Positions 30,329 to 39,921 of a stretch of 64,000 nucleotides of DNA are shown here, one piece after another. The stretch spans positions 310,001-374,000 of the forward strand of contig NZ_JAAATW010000003.1 of assembly GCF_009908315.1 (NCBI RefSeq), given 5' to 3'. The notes beneath the pieces were generated by a model. It did not search any database. It was not told where the DNA came from and saw only the letters and a program-made list of their open reading frames with translations. The position numbers and the translations under genes are program-made. Each line of letters opens with the position of its first letter. The stretch's first letter is position 1. Source of the DNA: Paragemmobacter ruber (lineage in GTDB: Bacteria > Pseudomonadota > Alphaproteobacteria > Rhodobacterales > Rhodobacteraceae).

Positions 30329-31441
30329 TCAGCCGATCATCGGGCGGCCTGCCCTTTCGTCATAATAGCGCTTGAGCCGTTGCAGCGCGATGCGCAGCAC
30401 GATCTTGCCCGAGCGTGCCGCCCAGCCCATACGCCGCTCGGCGGTCTCGATCCCTTCGAGAAAGCAGCAGACCCGCAGCGCCACATCGCCCAGACCGGGG
30501 CCAAGGTCACGCAGCGCCCCGGCCACGCGGTCGCGGGCGGCGGCGGGGCCATCGCCGGGGCTGGACTGGCCGAAACTGCCCCTGTCGGCCCCGGTAAGGA
30601 ACCGATCCCAGTTCTGCGCCACGCGCGGCCCCATCTGGGCCAGTTCGAAATCCTCGCGCAGGCGTTCCGCGGTGCGCACGAGATCGGGGTCGAGATAGGG
30701 CTTGCCGTCGCGGCCCTGCTTGCGGCCAAGGGCGGTGACCGGGCTTTCAGCCGCGTTGTAGCGCTGGCGGCGGCGCCCGTCCGGGGCTTCGCCGCAGCCC
30801 TCGGCCATGTCGCGGTGCTGGGCGGCGTAGACGAACTGCGCCTCGCGCACGCCGCCTGCGCGCATCTCGTCTTCCGCCAGCAGGCGGCGGAGGGCCGCAC
30901 GGCCCACCCCGGTGAGGCGATAGGCCGACACGCGGCCCGGCGCGGCGCAGGCGATCCAGTCCTTCAGCGCGAAGGCCTGCGCGACCGCGCGGTCAAGGGT
31001 GCAAAGACGCATCTGCCTGCCCCCCGGCCCCGTGCGCAGGACCACCGCGCGGTCAAGATCGGCCGACACGGCAAGCACCGCGTCGGGTTCGGCAAGACGG
31101 CGCAGGACGCGGCGCGCCTCGGCAGCGAGGGTGGCGGCATCCTGCGGCAGGCAGTCGGGGCGGGCATGGGCGGTCATGGCATCCTCTGGGGTTGGGGGCG
31201 CCCCCTCGGCCGATTGTGCGGCGCGTTGCAGCACATCGAGCGCGGCATCGACGAGCGGATCGTCGCGCCGGGTCTCAAAATGCCGCACCTGCCGCATCAC
31301 CGTGGAGGCGGCCACACCACGCCGCCGCGCGAGTTCGCGCAGGGGCAGGCCGCTTGCGGTATGGTCGAGGTAGAGCCGCACGGCATCGGGCAGCCAATGC
31401 GGCAGGGACAGGCACAGGGAGGGGGTCGTCTGGTTCTGCAT
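30329..31441 (-). CDS. HTH-containing DUF6456 protein
   Basis: This 370-residue protein has an N-terminal helix-turn-helix (LPLRELARRRGVAASTVMRQVRHFETRRDDPLV). The middle is similar to a winged module (YRLTGVGRAALRRLL). The C-terminal DUF6456 part is helical and basic (DPDLVRTAERLREDFELAQMGPRVAQNWDRF ... VCCFLEGIETAERRMGWAARSGKIVL). It is a family confined largely to Rhodobacterales; the role is unknown, probably transcriptional or cell-cycle linked. ATG at 31441 chosen; the frame opens further upstream. Divergent from the DUF6477 gene. Confidence 0.72.
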   Translation of the reverse strand: MQNQTTPSLCLSLPHWLPDAVRLYLDHTASGLPLRELARRRGVAASTVMRQVRHFETRRDDPLVDAALDVLQRAAQSAEGAPPTPEDAMTAHARPDCLPQDAATLAAEARRVLRRLAEPDAVLAVSADLDRAVVLRTGPGGRQMRLCTLDRAVAQAFALKDWIACAAPGRVSAYRLTGVGRAALRRLLAEDEMRAGGVREAQFVYAAQHRDMAEGCGEAPDGRRRQRYNAAESPVTALGRKQGRDGKPYLDPDLVRTAERLREDFELAQMGPRVAQNWDRFLTGADRGSFGQSSPGDGPAAARDRVAGALRDLGPGLGDVALRVCCFLEGIETAERRMGWAARSGKIVLRIALQRLKRYYDERAGRPMIG

Positions 31442-31504
31442 CGTGATCCTCGATACGCCCCGCGGATGTTTACGAAGTGTCAACTCAACCCAAACTTGTT
31501 TTGG

Positions 31505-31520
31505 TTAGCGGTTCGTTAAC
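31505..31520. promoter_or_regulatory. CtrA-like motif between DUF6456 and DUF6477 genes
   Basis: TTAG-N7-TTAAC at 31505-31520 is one base from the CtrA consensus TTAA-N7-TTAA. It is in the 210-bp divergent region, which also contains several A+T-rich stretches. Inference only. Confidence 0.3.
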
Positions 31521-31651
31521 AAAGCGGCGCGAAACCGAGGATTGTCCACAAACTGTCAACAAAACTTTACACATGCGCGCGCTGAATCCGGTACGGCGCA
31601 ACGGCGGGAATGGCGGGCCTAGGGTGACGCCGTGTTGTTCAGGAGTGTGCC

Positions 31652-32011
31652 ATGCCCCCGATTCCCGCCCTTTCCCCTGCCCTCTTGCCGGTCGCCGCGC
31701 CCATGCCCGCAGGCGGCGGGCCGCGTCGCCCGCGGCTTTTGATGGATGCGGCACGGCATGGGCTGGCCGATTATCGGCGCGGGCGCGATCTGCCGCGCCT
31801 GATCGGCGGCTGCCCGACATCGGCGCAGGCGATCGCGGAACTCGAAGCGCGCGAGGAAGAGGCAGAGCGGGCGCGGCGGGCGGGCAGCCCGGCCTGGTCA
31901 TGCGTGCGGCATGTCGAGGTGCTGATCGCGCTGATGGCCGAGCGCGCGCTTCTGGCGGAAGGACTGGCCGCCCGCACCGGGATGGTCGCGGGCGGCGCGG
32001 ATCTCAGATGA
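31652..32011 (+). CDS. DUF6477 family protein
   Basis: The 119-residue protein has a Pro-rich N-terminus and then an all-helical part (LMDAARHGLADYRRGRDLPRLIGG, AIAELEAREEEAERARRAGSPAWSCVRHVEVLIALMAERALL). This matches the DUF6477 family of Rhodobacterales as I recall it. Its partner across the divergent promoter is a DUF6456 protein, a frequent association. Its stop overlaps the end of the convergent methyltransferase gene by 8 nt. Function unknown. Confidence 0.68.
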   Translation: MPPIPALSPALLPVAAPMPAGGGPRRPRLLMDAARHGLADYRRGRDLPRLIGGCPTSAQAIAELEAREEEAERARRAGSPAWSCVRHVEVLIALMAERALLAEGLAARTGMVAGGADLR

Positions 32012-33566
32012 AGGCGTCGGGCATGGAGGCCTTTTTGCGGGCGACGTATTCGTCGAGCGCCTCGCGGATGCCCTGATCAAGGGCGGGCTGCTGGTAATCG
32101 GCCAGCTGCTTTTTCACCCGCTCCGCCGCCAGTTGCATCGTGTCGCGGCTGCCTTCTTCGGCCCATGTCTCGAAGGGTTTGTAATCGAGCAGGTCCGACC
32201 GCCAGAAGGCCGATTTGAAATTGGCCTGCGTATGGGCGCAGCCAAGGTAATGGCCGCCGGGGCCGACCTCGCGGATGGCGTCCATCCCCTGCCCGTTCGC
32301 ATCCATGAAGATGCCTTGGGCGAGGTGGTGCAGCGTGCCAAGCTGATCGGCGTCCATGACGAATTTCTCGTATGAGGACACCAGCCCGCCTTCCAGCCAA
32401 CCGCAGGCATGGAGCATGAAGTTGACGCCGGCAAGAAGGGCCATGTTCAGGCTGTTGGCGGTTTCATAGGCGGCCTGCGCATCGGGCAGTTTCGATCCGC
32501 AGAAGGACCCGCCAGAGCGGTAGGGAAGCCCCATGCGACGGGCAAGCTGGCCCGCGCCATAGGTGATATGCGCGGCCTCGGGCGTGCCAAAGGTGGGGGC
32601 GCCAGAGTTCATGTCGATGGAGGTCACGAAAGCGCCAAAGATCACGGGCGCGCCGGGGCGGACAAGCTGGCTGTAGGCCACGCCTGCTAGCACTTCCGCC
32701 AGCACCTGCGTCAGCGTGCCGGCCACGGTGACGGGGGCCATGGCGCCGCCAACGATGAAGGGGCTGATGATGGCGGCCTGGTTGGCGCGGGCATAGACCT
32801 CGAGCGCGCCCATCATGATGCCGTCAAAGGTCAGCGGCGAGTTGATGTTGATGAGCGAGGTCATCACCGTGTTCTGATCGACGAAATCCGATCCGAACAG
32901 GATCTTCGACATCTCGACCGAATCCTCGGCGCGGCTGGGTTCGGTGACCGATCCCATATAGGGCTTGTCCGACAGCACCATGTGCGCGTGCAGCATGTCG
33001 AGATGGCGCTTGTTCACCGCGATGTCGGTGGGTTCGCAGACCGTGCCGCCGGAATGGTGCAGCCATTTCGACATGTAGCCCAGTTTCACGAAATTCTGGA
33101 AATCGTGGATCGTGGCATAGCGGCGCCCGCCGTCGATGTCGCGCACGAAGGGCGGGCCGTAGACCGGCGCGAGGACGAGATTGCGCCCCCCCACCTCGAC
33201 GTTGCGTTCGGGGTTGCGGGCGTGCTGGGTGAAGCTCGAGGGCGCGGTGGCGCAGAGCTTGCGGGCAAGGCCGCGCGGGATGCGCACGCGTTCGCCCTGC
33301 ACGTCGGCGCCTGCGTCTTTCCAGCGGCGCAGCGCTTCGGGGTTCTCGACGAAGTTGACGCCGATCTCTTCCAGAACGGTGTCGGCGTTCCATTCGATAA
33401 TCTGGAGCGCCTCTTCGTTCAGGATCTCGAAGTTCGGGATGTTGCGCTGGATGAAACGCGCGGTTTCAAGGCTGACGGCCGTGCGCTCGGCCCGCCGGGC
33501 CGATCCGCCGCCGCCGCGTGCCCTGCGCCCTGCCCCGGCTGTGCCTGCAACATCCATGTCGCCCAT
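32004..33566 (-). CDS. Trimethylamine methyltransferase (MttB) family protein without pyrrolysine
   Basis: The 520 residues match the non-pyrrolysine MttB superfamily (COG5598), recognisable by [40 protein letters not shown] and later [18 protein letters not shown] and [19 protein letters not shown]. There is no internal stop codon that would indicate Pyl. Relatives include glycine betaine:corrinoid methyltransferase (MtgB). The start at 33566 has GGAGG 6 nt upstream; ATG at 33578 is the alternative. No corrinoid protein or activator is adjacent, so substrate (glycine betaine or another quaternary amine) and partner are open. Confidence 0.88.
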   Translation of the reverse strand: MGDMDVAGTAGAGRRARGGGGSARRAERTAVSLETARFIQRNIPNFEILNEEALQIIEWNADTVLEEIGVNFVENPEALRRWKDAGADVQGERVRIPRGLARKLCATAPSSFTQHARNPERNVEVGGRNLVLAPVYGPPFVRDIDGGRRYATIHDFQNFVKLGYMSKWLHHSGGTVCEPTDIAVNKRHLDMLHAHMVLSDKPYMGSVTEPSRAEDSVEMSKILFGSDFVDQNTVMTSLININSPLTFDGIMMGALEVYARANQAAIISPFIVGGAMAPVTVAGTLTQVLAEVLAGVAYSQLVRPGAPVIFGAFVTSIDMNSGAPTFGTPEAAHITYGAGQLARRMGLPYRSGGSFCGSKLPDAQAAYETANSLNMALLAGVNFMLHACGWLEGGLVSSYEKFVMDADQLGTLHHLAQGIFMDANGQGMDAIREVGPGGHYLGCAHTQANFKSAFWRSDLLDYKPFETWAEEGSRDTMQLAAERVKKQLADYQQPALDQGIREALDEYVARKKASMPDAFI

Positions 33567-33701
33567 GTCATCCTCCATCCTGCCCGCAGCGCTTGCGGGT
33601 TTTGCCCGCTTATGCGCCCAAAGCGCGCCCTTCCCCCGGCTGGATGCGGCGCTTGACGCGCAAAAACGACATGACGGGACGACAGAAGCGACGCCTGCGG
33701 T

Positions 33702-33749
33702 CTTCATCTTGGGGAAAATACCCTGGGGGTCCGGGGGCAAGGCCCCCGG
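33702..33749 (+). repeat. Dispersed intergenic element, copy B, with hairpin
   Basis: CTTCATCTTGGGGAAAATACCC (33702-33723) is followed by a perfect 8-bp stem CCGGGGGC-AAG-GCCCCCGG (33731-33749). It lies between the divergent mttB-type gene and guaA, so it cannot simply be a terminator of a flanking gene. It may form part of the guaA 5' leader. Confidence 0.72.
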
Positions 33750-33804
33750 GGGGCGGCCAGACGCGCCCCCTTGCGAAATGCGGGCGCAACGGCTACGCGG
33801 GCGC

Positions 33805-35379
33805 ATGACCCAGAGCATCCCCCACACCCATCACGACCGCCTTCTGATCATCGACTTCGGCAGCCAGGTGACGCAGCTGATCGCGCGTCGACTGCGCGAG
33901 CTGAATGTCTATTGCGAGATCCATCCCTTCAACAAGGTGGATGATGCCTTCCTTGCGGCCTTCGCGCCGAAGGCGGTGATCTTTTCAGGCGGCCCCGCTT
34001 CGGTCTTTGCGGACGGTGCGCCAATGCCGCCGAAGGGCGTCTTCGACATGGGGGTGCCGATCCTTGGCATCTGTTACGGCCAGCAGGTCATGATGCACTG
34101 TCTGGGCGGGCGCGTGGAGCGCGGGCATGGCACGGCAGAGTTCGGGCGCGCCTATGTGACGCCAACGGCGGCGCGTCTGCCGATCCTTGACGGCTGGTTC
34201 GCGGAGGGGCGCGAACAGGTATGGATGAGCCATGGCGACCACGTGTCGGAAATCGCGCCGGGTTTCGAAGTCTATGGCACCTCGCCCAACGCGCCCTTTG
34301 CCATCACCGCCGACCCCGCGCGGCGGTTCTTTGCGGTGCAGTTCCACCCCGAGGTGCATCATACGCCCAAGGGCGCAAAGCTGTACGAGAACTTCGTCCG
34401 CCTCGCCGGCTTCAAGGGCGACTGGACGATGGGCGCCTATCGCGAAGAGGCGATCCGCAAGATCCGCGAACAGGTGGGCGATCAGAAGGTGATCTGCGGC
34501 CTGTCGGGCGGGGTGGATTCGTCGGTGGCGGCCGTGCTGATCCATGAGGCGATCGGGGATCAGCTGACCTGCGTGTTCGTGGACCATGGCCTGCTCAGGC
34601 TGGGCGAGGCGGAACAGGTCGTCACCATGTTCCGCGATCATTACAACATGCCGCTGATCCATGCCGATGAGAGCGACCTTTTCCTCGGCGCGCTGGAAGG
34701 GGTGAGCGATCCCGAGGTGAAGCGCAAGACCATCGGTCGGCTGTTCATCGAGGTGTTTGAAAAACACGCGAAATCGGTGGGGGGGGCGACCTTCCTTGCC
34801 CAAGGCACGCTTTATCCTGATGTGATCGAAAGCGTGTCCTTCAGCGGCGGGCCGTCGGTGACGATCAAGAGCCACCACAATGTGGGGGGCCTGCCCGAGA
34901 AGATGGGCATGAAGCTGGTCGAACCCTTGCGCGAATTGTTCAAGGATGAAGTGCGCGCCCTGGGGCGCGAGTTAGGCCTGCCCGATGCGTTCATCGGGCG
35001 CCACCCCTTCCCCGGCCCCGGCCTTGCCATCCGCTGCCCGGGCGAGATCACGCGCGAAAAGCTGGATATCCTGCGCCGCGCCGATGCCGTCTATATCGAC
35101 CAGATCCGCAAGCACGGGCTTTATGACGAGATCTGGCAGGCCTTCGCCGCCATCCTGCCGATGCGCACCGTGGGCGTGATGGGCGACGGGCGGACCTATG
35201 ATTATGCGCTGGCCCTGCGGGCGGTCACGAGCGTGGATGGGATGACGGCGGATTACTACCCCTTCACCCACGACTTCCTTGGCGAGACGGCGACGCGGAT
35301 CATCAACGAGGTGCAGGGCGTGAACCGGGTGTTCTATGACTGCACGTCAAAGCCGCCGGGGACGATCGAACTGGAATGA
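33805..35379 (+). CDS. guaA: GMP synthase (glutamine-hydrolysing)
   Basis: The 524-residue two-domain enzyme converts XMP to GMP. The class I amidotransferase has catalytic Cys90 in [10 protein letters not shown] and a His/Glu pair in [11 protein letters not shown]. The ATP-pyrophosphatase has the PP-loop [14 protein letters not shown], and the dimerisation domain ends [17 protein letters not shown]. The ATG at 33805 agrees with the family; upstream open frame is noncoding. The stop overlaps the next gene (ATGA). Confidence 0.97.
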   Translation: MTQSIPHTHHDRLLIIDFGSQVTQLIARRLRELNVYCEIHPFNKVDDAFLAAFAPKAVIFSGGPASVFADGAPMPPKGVFDMGVPILGICYGQQVMMHCLGGRVERGHGTAEFGRAYVTPTAARLPILDGWFAEGREQVWMSHGDHVSEIAPGFEVYGTSPNAPFAITADPARRFFAVQFHPEVHHTPKGAKLYENFVRLAGFKGDWTMGAYREEAIRKIREQVGDQKVICGLSGGVDSSVAAVLIHEAIGDQLTCVFVDHGLLRLGEAEQVVTMFRDHYNMPLIHADESDLFLGALEGVSDPEVKRKTIGRLFIEVFEKHAKSVGGATFLAQGTLYPDVIESVSFSGGPSVTIKSHHNVGGLPEKMGMKLVEPLRELFKDEVRALGRELGLPDAFIGRHPFPGPGLAIRCPGEITREKLDILRRADAVYIDQIRKHGLYDEIWQAFAAILPMRTVGVMGDGRTYDYALALRAVTSVDGMTADYYPFTHDFLGETATRIINEVQGVNRVFYDCTSKPPGTIELE

Positions 35380-35654
35380 TCCGGCTGTCGGGGCGTCTTG
35401 TCTGCATGTCCGAGGATGAGCGGCGCGCGGTCCTTGCGCATCGTGCTGCCCATGAGGCAGCCACGCGGGCAGAGGCGGGCTGCATCGCCTTTCGCATCGA
35501 CGATACGGATGATCCGTTGATCTTTGACGTGACCGAAAGCTTCCGTGACCGTGCCGCCTTTGACGCGCATCAGGCGCGCACGCGCGACAGTGCGTGGTTC
35601 GCAGCGACGCGGTCCATCCTGCGGGATTTCCGGGTGGAGGAGCTGCGGGATTGA
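35376..35654 (+). CDS. ABM-type (antibiotic biosynthesis monooxygenase) small protein
   Basis: The 92-residue protein has the ferredoxin-like ABM pattern: a strand, then [49 protein letters not shown] and [12 protein letters not shown]. Members are cofactor-free monooxygenases or dimeric alpha-beta barrels acting on quinones, haem or aldehydes. It is translationally coupled to guaA by an ATGA overlap, though a metabolic link with GMP synthesis is not obvious. Confidence 0.78.
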   Translation: MIRLSGRLVCMSEDERRAVLAHRAAHEAATRAEAGCIAFRIDDTDDPLIFDVTESFRDRAAFDAHQARTRDSAWFAATRSILRDFRVEELRD

Positions 35655-35762
35655 GCCGCTTCCCGGCACAGCCGGCGGGCTTTGCGGTGTGGGCCAGTCG
35701 GTTTGGATTGACGGGTTGCCAAGGGACGGGCCTTAATCCCCCAAACGGAGGGAGGGCCCGTC

Positions 35763-36758
35763 ATGCGTGCGACACGGTTGGTGGACATCGGCGAGATCCG
35801 GACCGAAGAGGTGCCCGTCCCCACCCCCGCCCGGGGCGAGGTGCTGATCCGGGTGGAAGCCTGCGGTATCTGCGGAACGGACCGCCATCTGTTGCACGGC
35901 ACCTTTCCATCCAAGCCCCCGCTGACGCTGGGGCATGAGTTCGCGGGCATCGTGGTGGCGGTGGGGGATGGCGTCACGCTGGCCGAAGGCACGCGGGTGA
36001 CCTGCGATCCGAACACATGGTGCGGGGCCTGCGAGAATTGTCTTCGGGGCCGGGTGAACCTGTGCCTGAACAATGTGGCGACGGGGTTGGGCCGGGACGG
36101 CGGATTTGCCGAGTTTTGCGCCTTTCCGGCGCACAAGGCGCATGTGCTGCCCGCCGATCTGGACCCGCTGCACGGCGCCTTCTGCGAGCCCCTTGCCTGC
36201 ACGATCCACGGCATCGACATGGGCGCGCCGCGGCCCGGCGAGAGGGTGATGATTCTGGGCGGCGGGGTGATCGGGATGCTGGCGCTGCAGCTTTGCGTGC
36301 AGGCCGGGGCCGAGGTGATGATGGTCACGCGGGCGGCGGCGAAGCAGGCGTTGGGCCGGACCCTTGGCGCGGCAGAGACGGCGGCGACAGAGGCCGGGGC
36401 GCGGGCGATCTGGCCCCTGGGGGCCGATCTGGTGGTGGAATGTGCGGGCGTGACCGAAACGGTGGAGATGGCGCCGCGTCTGGCCCGCGATGGCGGGCGG
36501 GTGGTCATCCTCGGCGTGCTGGGACGGGGCGAGACCGTGCGGATCGAGCCCTTCGATCTGCTGTTCCGCGAGGTGCAGCTGTTGTCGTCCTTCATCAACC
36601 CGTTCACGCAAGCGCGGGCGGCCGCGATGATCGCGGCGGGGCGGATCCGGGTGGATCCGTTGATTTCACGCACCCTGCCCTTGGCTGAGGCGGCGGCATC
36701 CATCGCGGCACCGGCGCGGGCGGGGGAGATCCGGGCGATTGTCCTGCCGTGCGCGTGA
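35763..36758 (+). CDS. Zinc-dependent medium-chain alcohol dehydrogenase (polyol/threonine dehydrogenase type)
   Basis: The 331 residues have the catalytic zinc ligands Cys in EACGICGTDRH and GHE in LTLGHEFAGIV. The four-Cys structural zinc loop is TCDPNTWCGACENCLRGRVNLC, and the nucleotide-binding motif is MILGGGVIGMLALQL. The family oxidises sugar alcohols or threonine with NAD(P). Substrate not predictable. It has a GGAGGG ribosome site and is probably its own transcription unit. Confidence 0.88.
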   Translation: MRATRLVDIGEIRTEEVPVPTPARGEVLIRVEACGICGTDRHLLHGTFPSKPPLTLGHEFAGIVVAVGDGVTLAEGTRVTCDPNTWCGACENCLRGRVNLCLNNVATGLGRDGGFAEFCAFPAHKAHVLPADLDPLHGAFCEPLACTIHGIDMGAPRPGERVMILGGGVIGMLALQLCVQAGAEVMMVTRAAAKQALGRTLGAAETAATEAGARAIWPLGADLVVECAGVTETVEMAPRLARDGGRVVILGVLGRGETVRIEPFDLLFREVQLLSSFINPFTQARAAAMIAAGRIRVDPLISRTLPLAEAAASIAAPARAGEIRAIVLPCA

Positions 36759-36849
36759 CGGGTGGGGCGCCCTGCCCCTGTGAACATCTTCCCATCTTGA
36801 CACTTGCCCCCTCTGGACAATCGCGCGCGGGCGGGGGACTGTGCGCGCC

Positions 36850-37746
36850 ATGACAGCCCCCCATCGCCCGCTTGCCGCCGCGCTCTGGATGACCGGATCG
36901 GTGTTTTCCTTCACCGCCATGGCCATCGCCGCGCGGTCCATCGCCGGGGTGCATGACACGTTCGAGATCATGCTGTGGCGGTCGGTGCTGGGTTTTGCGC
37001 TGGTGATCGCCGTGGCGGGCGCTGTGCGGCGGTTGGGCGAGGTGCGGACAGATCGGATGGGGCAGCATCTGGTGCGCAACCTGTTCCATTTCACCGGGCA
37101 GAACCTGTGGTTCTGGGCGCTGACCATGATCCCGCTGGCGCAGGTCTTTGCGCTGGAGTTCACCTCGCCCATCTGGGTGATCCTGCTGTCGCCGCTGGTT
37201 CTGGGCGAACGGCTGACGCGGGTGCGGCTGTTTGCGGCGGGGATGGGGTTTGCGGGCATCCTGCTGGTGGCGCGGCCGGATTTCAGCGCGCTGGACCCGG
37301 GCGTTCTGGCGGCGGCGGCGAGCGCGGTCTGCTTTGCCGCGACCAACCTGATGACGAAGAAGCTGACACGGGGCGAGAGCATCGTGTCCATCCTGTTCTG
37401 GCTTACGCTGATGCAGGGGGTGTTCGGACTGGTGATGGCGGGCCATGACGGGGTGATCCGGCTGCCCACCGCGCAGACGCTGCCCTGGCTGGCGGTGATC
37501 GGGTTCTGCGGATTGCTGGCGCATCTTTGCATCACCACTGCGCTGTCGCTTGCACCGGCAAGCTATGTGATCCCCATCGACTTTGCCCGCCTGCCGGTGA
37601 TCGCGCTGGTGGGGGCGATGCTGTACGCAGAGCCGCTCGATCCCTTTGTGATCCTGGGGGCGGCGGTCATCTTCATAGGGAACTTCGCCAATATCCGAGC
37701 CGAGACGCGCAAGCCTGCAACAGTTCGTACGGTCACAAATCCGTGA
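36850..37746 (+). CDS. DMT-superfamily EamA transporter
   Basis: The 298-residue protein has about ten membrane helices in two EamA repeats: MTGSVFSFTAMAIAARSI... and, from about residue 150, LAAAASAVCFAATNLMTKKL. Relatives export amino acids, nucleosides or other metabolites, or import S-adenosylmethionine-like solutes. ATG at 36850 preferred; a GTG three codons upstream is possible. No partner gene suggests the substrate. Confidence 0.83.
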   Translation: MTAPHRPLAAALWMTGSVFSFTAMAIAARSIAGVHDTFEIMLWRSVLGFALVIAVAGAVRRLGEVRTDRMGQHLVRNLFHFTGQNLWFWALTMIPLAQVFALEFTSPIWVILLSPLVLGERLTRVRLFAAGMGFAGILLVARPDFSALDPGVLAAAASAVCFAATNLMTKKLTRGESIVSILFWLTLMQGVFGLVMAGHDGVIRLPTAQTLPWLAVIGFCGLLAHLCITTALSLAPASYVIPIDFARLPVIALVGAMLYAEPLDPFVILGAAVIFIGNFANIRAETRKPATVRTVTNP

Positions 37747-37835
37747 CGTGGCGTCATGAATTGACCCAAATTCCGCCCACGCCTAGCGTTACCCACAGGG
37801 CGCCCGTGGGGACGTGCGCGGGAGGAGTTACGGGA

Positions 37836-38924
37836 ATGACAACAATGAAAATGATCTTGGGGGCGACCACCGCGCTGGCGATGGGCACGCTTTCGGCGCA
37901 GGCGGGTGGGATCGAGCGGTCGGTCTTCAGCCCGGCCTTTCTGTTTGAAAATGGCAACTACTTCGAAATGGCCTTCGGGTCGGTCTCGCCGAGCGTTTCG
38001 GGCGTGGCCTTGGGTGTCGGCTCTGGTGACATGGCATCGAGCTATACGACCCTCTCGGGGTCGCTGAAGTACCAGCTGACGGATGAATTCGCCATCGGTG
38101 TGATCGTCGATCAGCCGGTCGGCGTGGATGTGGCCTATCCGGGTGGCACGGGATATTTCTTCAACGGCAGCAATGCCGAGGTGAATAGCCTGCAGGTCAG
38201 CTTGCTGGGGCATTACCGGTTCTCGCCGAATTTCAGCACCTATGCCGGGCTGCGCGCGGTGCGGACGGACGGGATGGTTGACAACGTCAACCTTGGGGCG
38301 ACGACGGGTTTTGCCCCCACCTATGACATGACGACGTCGAAGGAGACCGATTACGGCTATGTCGTGGGTGTGGCCTATGAGCGCCCCGACATCGCCTTGC
38401 GCGTGTCGCTGACCTATATCTCGGAAGTCACGCATGATTTCGCGGCGACCGACAACCTGCCCTTCCCGGGGAATGTGGGCTTTTCCACCACTATCCCGCA
38501 GGGCGTGAACCTTGATTTCCAGACGGGCATCGCCAAGGACACGCTGCTGTTCGGGTCGATCCGCTGGCGGGACTGGTCGGAATTCACGATTGCGCCGCGC
38601 GGCGGTCTGGTGCCGCTCAGCACGGACAACAAGGACACGGTGACCTATTCGCTGGGTCTGGGGCGGCGGTTCAACGAAAGCTTCTCGGGCCTTGTCTCGG
38701 TTGGCTATGAAGGTGCCGGTGGCGGCACTGTGGGCAACCTCGGGCCGACTGACGGGTTCACGAGCCTGACGCTGGCCGGTGTCTATACCGCGCCGACGGG
38801 TATGAAGGTCACGGTCGGTGCGAGCTATGGCTGGATCGGCGATGCGACGACGTCGGGCATCGGCGGCCAGTTCACCGACAACAACTTTGTCGGCGTGGGT
38901 GTTCGCGTCGGCTATAGCTTCTGA
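37836..38924 (+). CDS. FadL/OmpP1-family outer-membrane transport protein
   Basis: The 362 residues start with a signal peptide (MTTMKMILGATTALAMGTLSAQA), then GGIERSVFSPAFLFENGNYFEMAFGSVSPSVSG, the usual opening of the family. Many amphipathic strands end with VGVGVRVGYSF. FadL channels move long-chain fatty acids or aromatic hydrocarbons through the outer membrane. A GGGAGGAG lies 10 nt before the ATG. A textbook terminator follows. Confidence 0.87.
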   Translation: MTTMKMILGATTALAMGTLSAQAGGIERSVFSPAFLFENGNYFEMAFGSVSPSVSGVALGVGSGDMASSYTTLSGSLKYQLTDEFAIGVIVDQPVGVDVAYPGGTGYFFNGSNAEVNSLQVSLLGHYRFSPNFSTYAGLRAVRTDGMVDNVNLGATTGFAPTYDMTTSKETDYGYVVGVAYERPDIALRVSLTYISEVTHDFAATDNLPFPGNVGFSTTIPQGVNLDFQTGIAKDTLLFGSIRWRDWSEFTIAPRGGLVPLSTDNKDTVTYSLGLGRRFNESFSGLVSVGYEGAGGGTVGNLGPTDGFTSLTLAGVYTAPTGMKVTVGASYGWIGDATTSGIGGQFTDNNFVGVGVRVGYSF

Positions 38925-38948
38925 TCCTGCCAGGCGCGGGAGGGCAGC

Positions 38949-38980
38949 AAGGCCCCGCTTCGGCGGGGCCTTTGTCATTT
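38949..38980 (+). terminator. Terminator of the FadL-type gene
   Basis: AA plus the perfect stem GGCCCCGC-TTCG-GCGGGGCC (38951-38970), followed by TTTGTCATTT. A stable UUCG-like tetraloop and a T-rich tail. Confidence 0.9.
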
Positions 38981-39039
38981 TCCGCGTGAACTCAGGCCCC
39001 CGGGGCGCTATCAGGCGGAAAGGCATCAGGGGGCGGGTG

Positions 39040-39921
39040 ATGATCTATGCAAGCGGCGCGGCGTATCGGGCGGCGCAGGAAAAGCGGGTGCTGCTGTTCG
39101 GCATGTCCGGCCTTGGCAAGACGCATCTGGCCAACATGCTGCGCGATGCGCCACCACAGCAGGGCGGCGGGTGGTTCCATTACTCGGTCGATTACCGGAT
39201 CGGCACGCGCTACATGGGCGAATACATCGCCGACAATTTCAAGCGCGAAGCGATGAAGGTGCCGCTGCTGCGGGAACTGTTGATGACCGACAGCGTCTAT
39301 ATCGCGTCGAACATCACCTTCAACAATCTGGCCCCCCTGTCCACCTATCTGGGCAAGCCCGGTGATCCGGCGCGCGGCGGCGTGCCTTTTGAGGAATATT
39401 GCAAGCGGCAGGCGCAGCACCGCGAGGCCGAGATCGCCGCACTGCTGGACACGACCCGGTTCATCGAACGGGCGCGCGACATCTATGGCTATTCGAATTT
39501 CGTCTGCGACAGCGGCGGGTCGATCTGCGAGGTGGTGGATGCGACGGATGCGGAGGATCCGGTGATGCGGGCCTTGGCCGACCACCTGCTTCTGGTCTGG
39601 ATCAAGGGATCGGAAGCGCATCGGGACGAGTTGATCCGGCGTTTCGACCGCGCGCCGAAGCCCATCTACTATCAACCCGATTTTCTGGCCACGCTCTGGG
39701 CCGAGTATCTGGCACAGGAGGGCAAGGCCGAGGATCAGGTCGATCCCGATGCCTTCCTGCGCTTTGGCTATGCGCGGATCCTGAACCACCGACAGCCGCG
39801 CTATGCCGCGATGGCGCGCTGGGGGGTGACGGTGACGGCGGAAGAGGTGGCCCTCGTGCGCGGTCCGCAGGATTTCCATGACCTGATCGAGACGGCGATT
39901 GACCGCCGGAACGCCACCTGA
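39040..39921 (+). CDS. P-loop ATPase/kinase-like protein of unknown role
   Basis: The 293-residue protein has a Walker A at about residues 19-28 (FGMSGLGKTHLA). The aromatic-rich segment WFHYSVDYRIGTRYMGEYIADNF follows, then NFVCDSGGSICEVVD. The P-loop followed by a short substrate-type region resembles nucleotide or small-molecule kinases, or zeta-type P-loop proteins. I do not recognise a named family; relatives in Rhodobacterales are simply called ATPase. Start ATG 39040, with an in-frame GTG directly before it. The stop abuts the stop of the convergent gene. Confidence 0.68.
   Translation: MIYASGAAYRAAQEKRVLLFGMSGLGKTHLANMLRDAPPQQGGGWFHYSVDYRIGTRYMGEYIADNFKREAMKVPLLRELLMTDSVYIASNITFNNLAPLSTYLGKPGDPARGGVPFEEYCKRQAQHREAEIAALLDTTRFIERARDIYGYSNFVCDSGGSICEVVDATDAEDPVMRALADHLLLVWIKGSEAHRDELIRRFDRAPKPIYYQPDFLATLWAEYLAQEGKAEDQVDPDAFLRFGYARILNHRQPRYAAMARWGVTVTAEEVALVRGPQDFHDLIETAIDRRNAT

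Noticed and set aside
31542-31550. DnaA-box-like TTGTCCACA
   Set aside because: A single near-match in an intergenic region is not evidence for a replication origin; no dnaA, gidA or AT-rich unwinding region is near.
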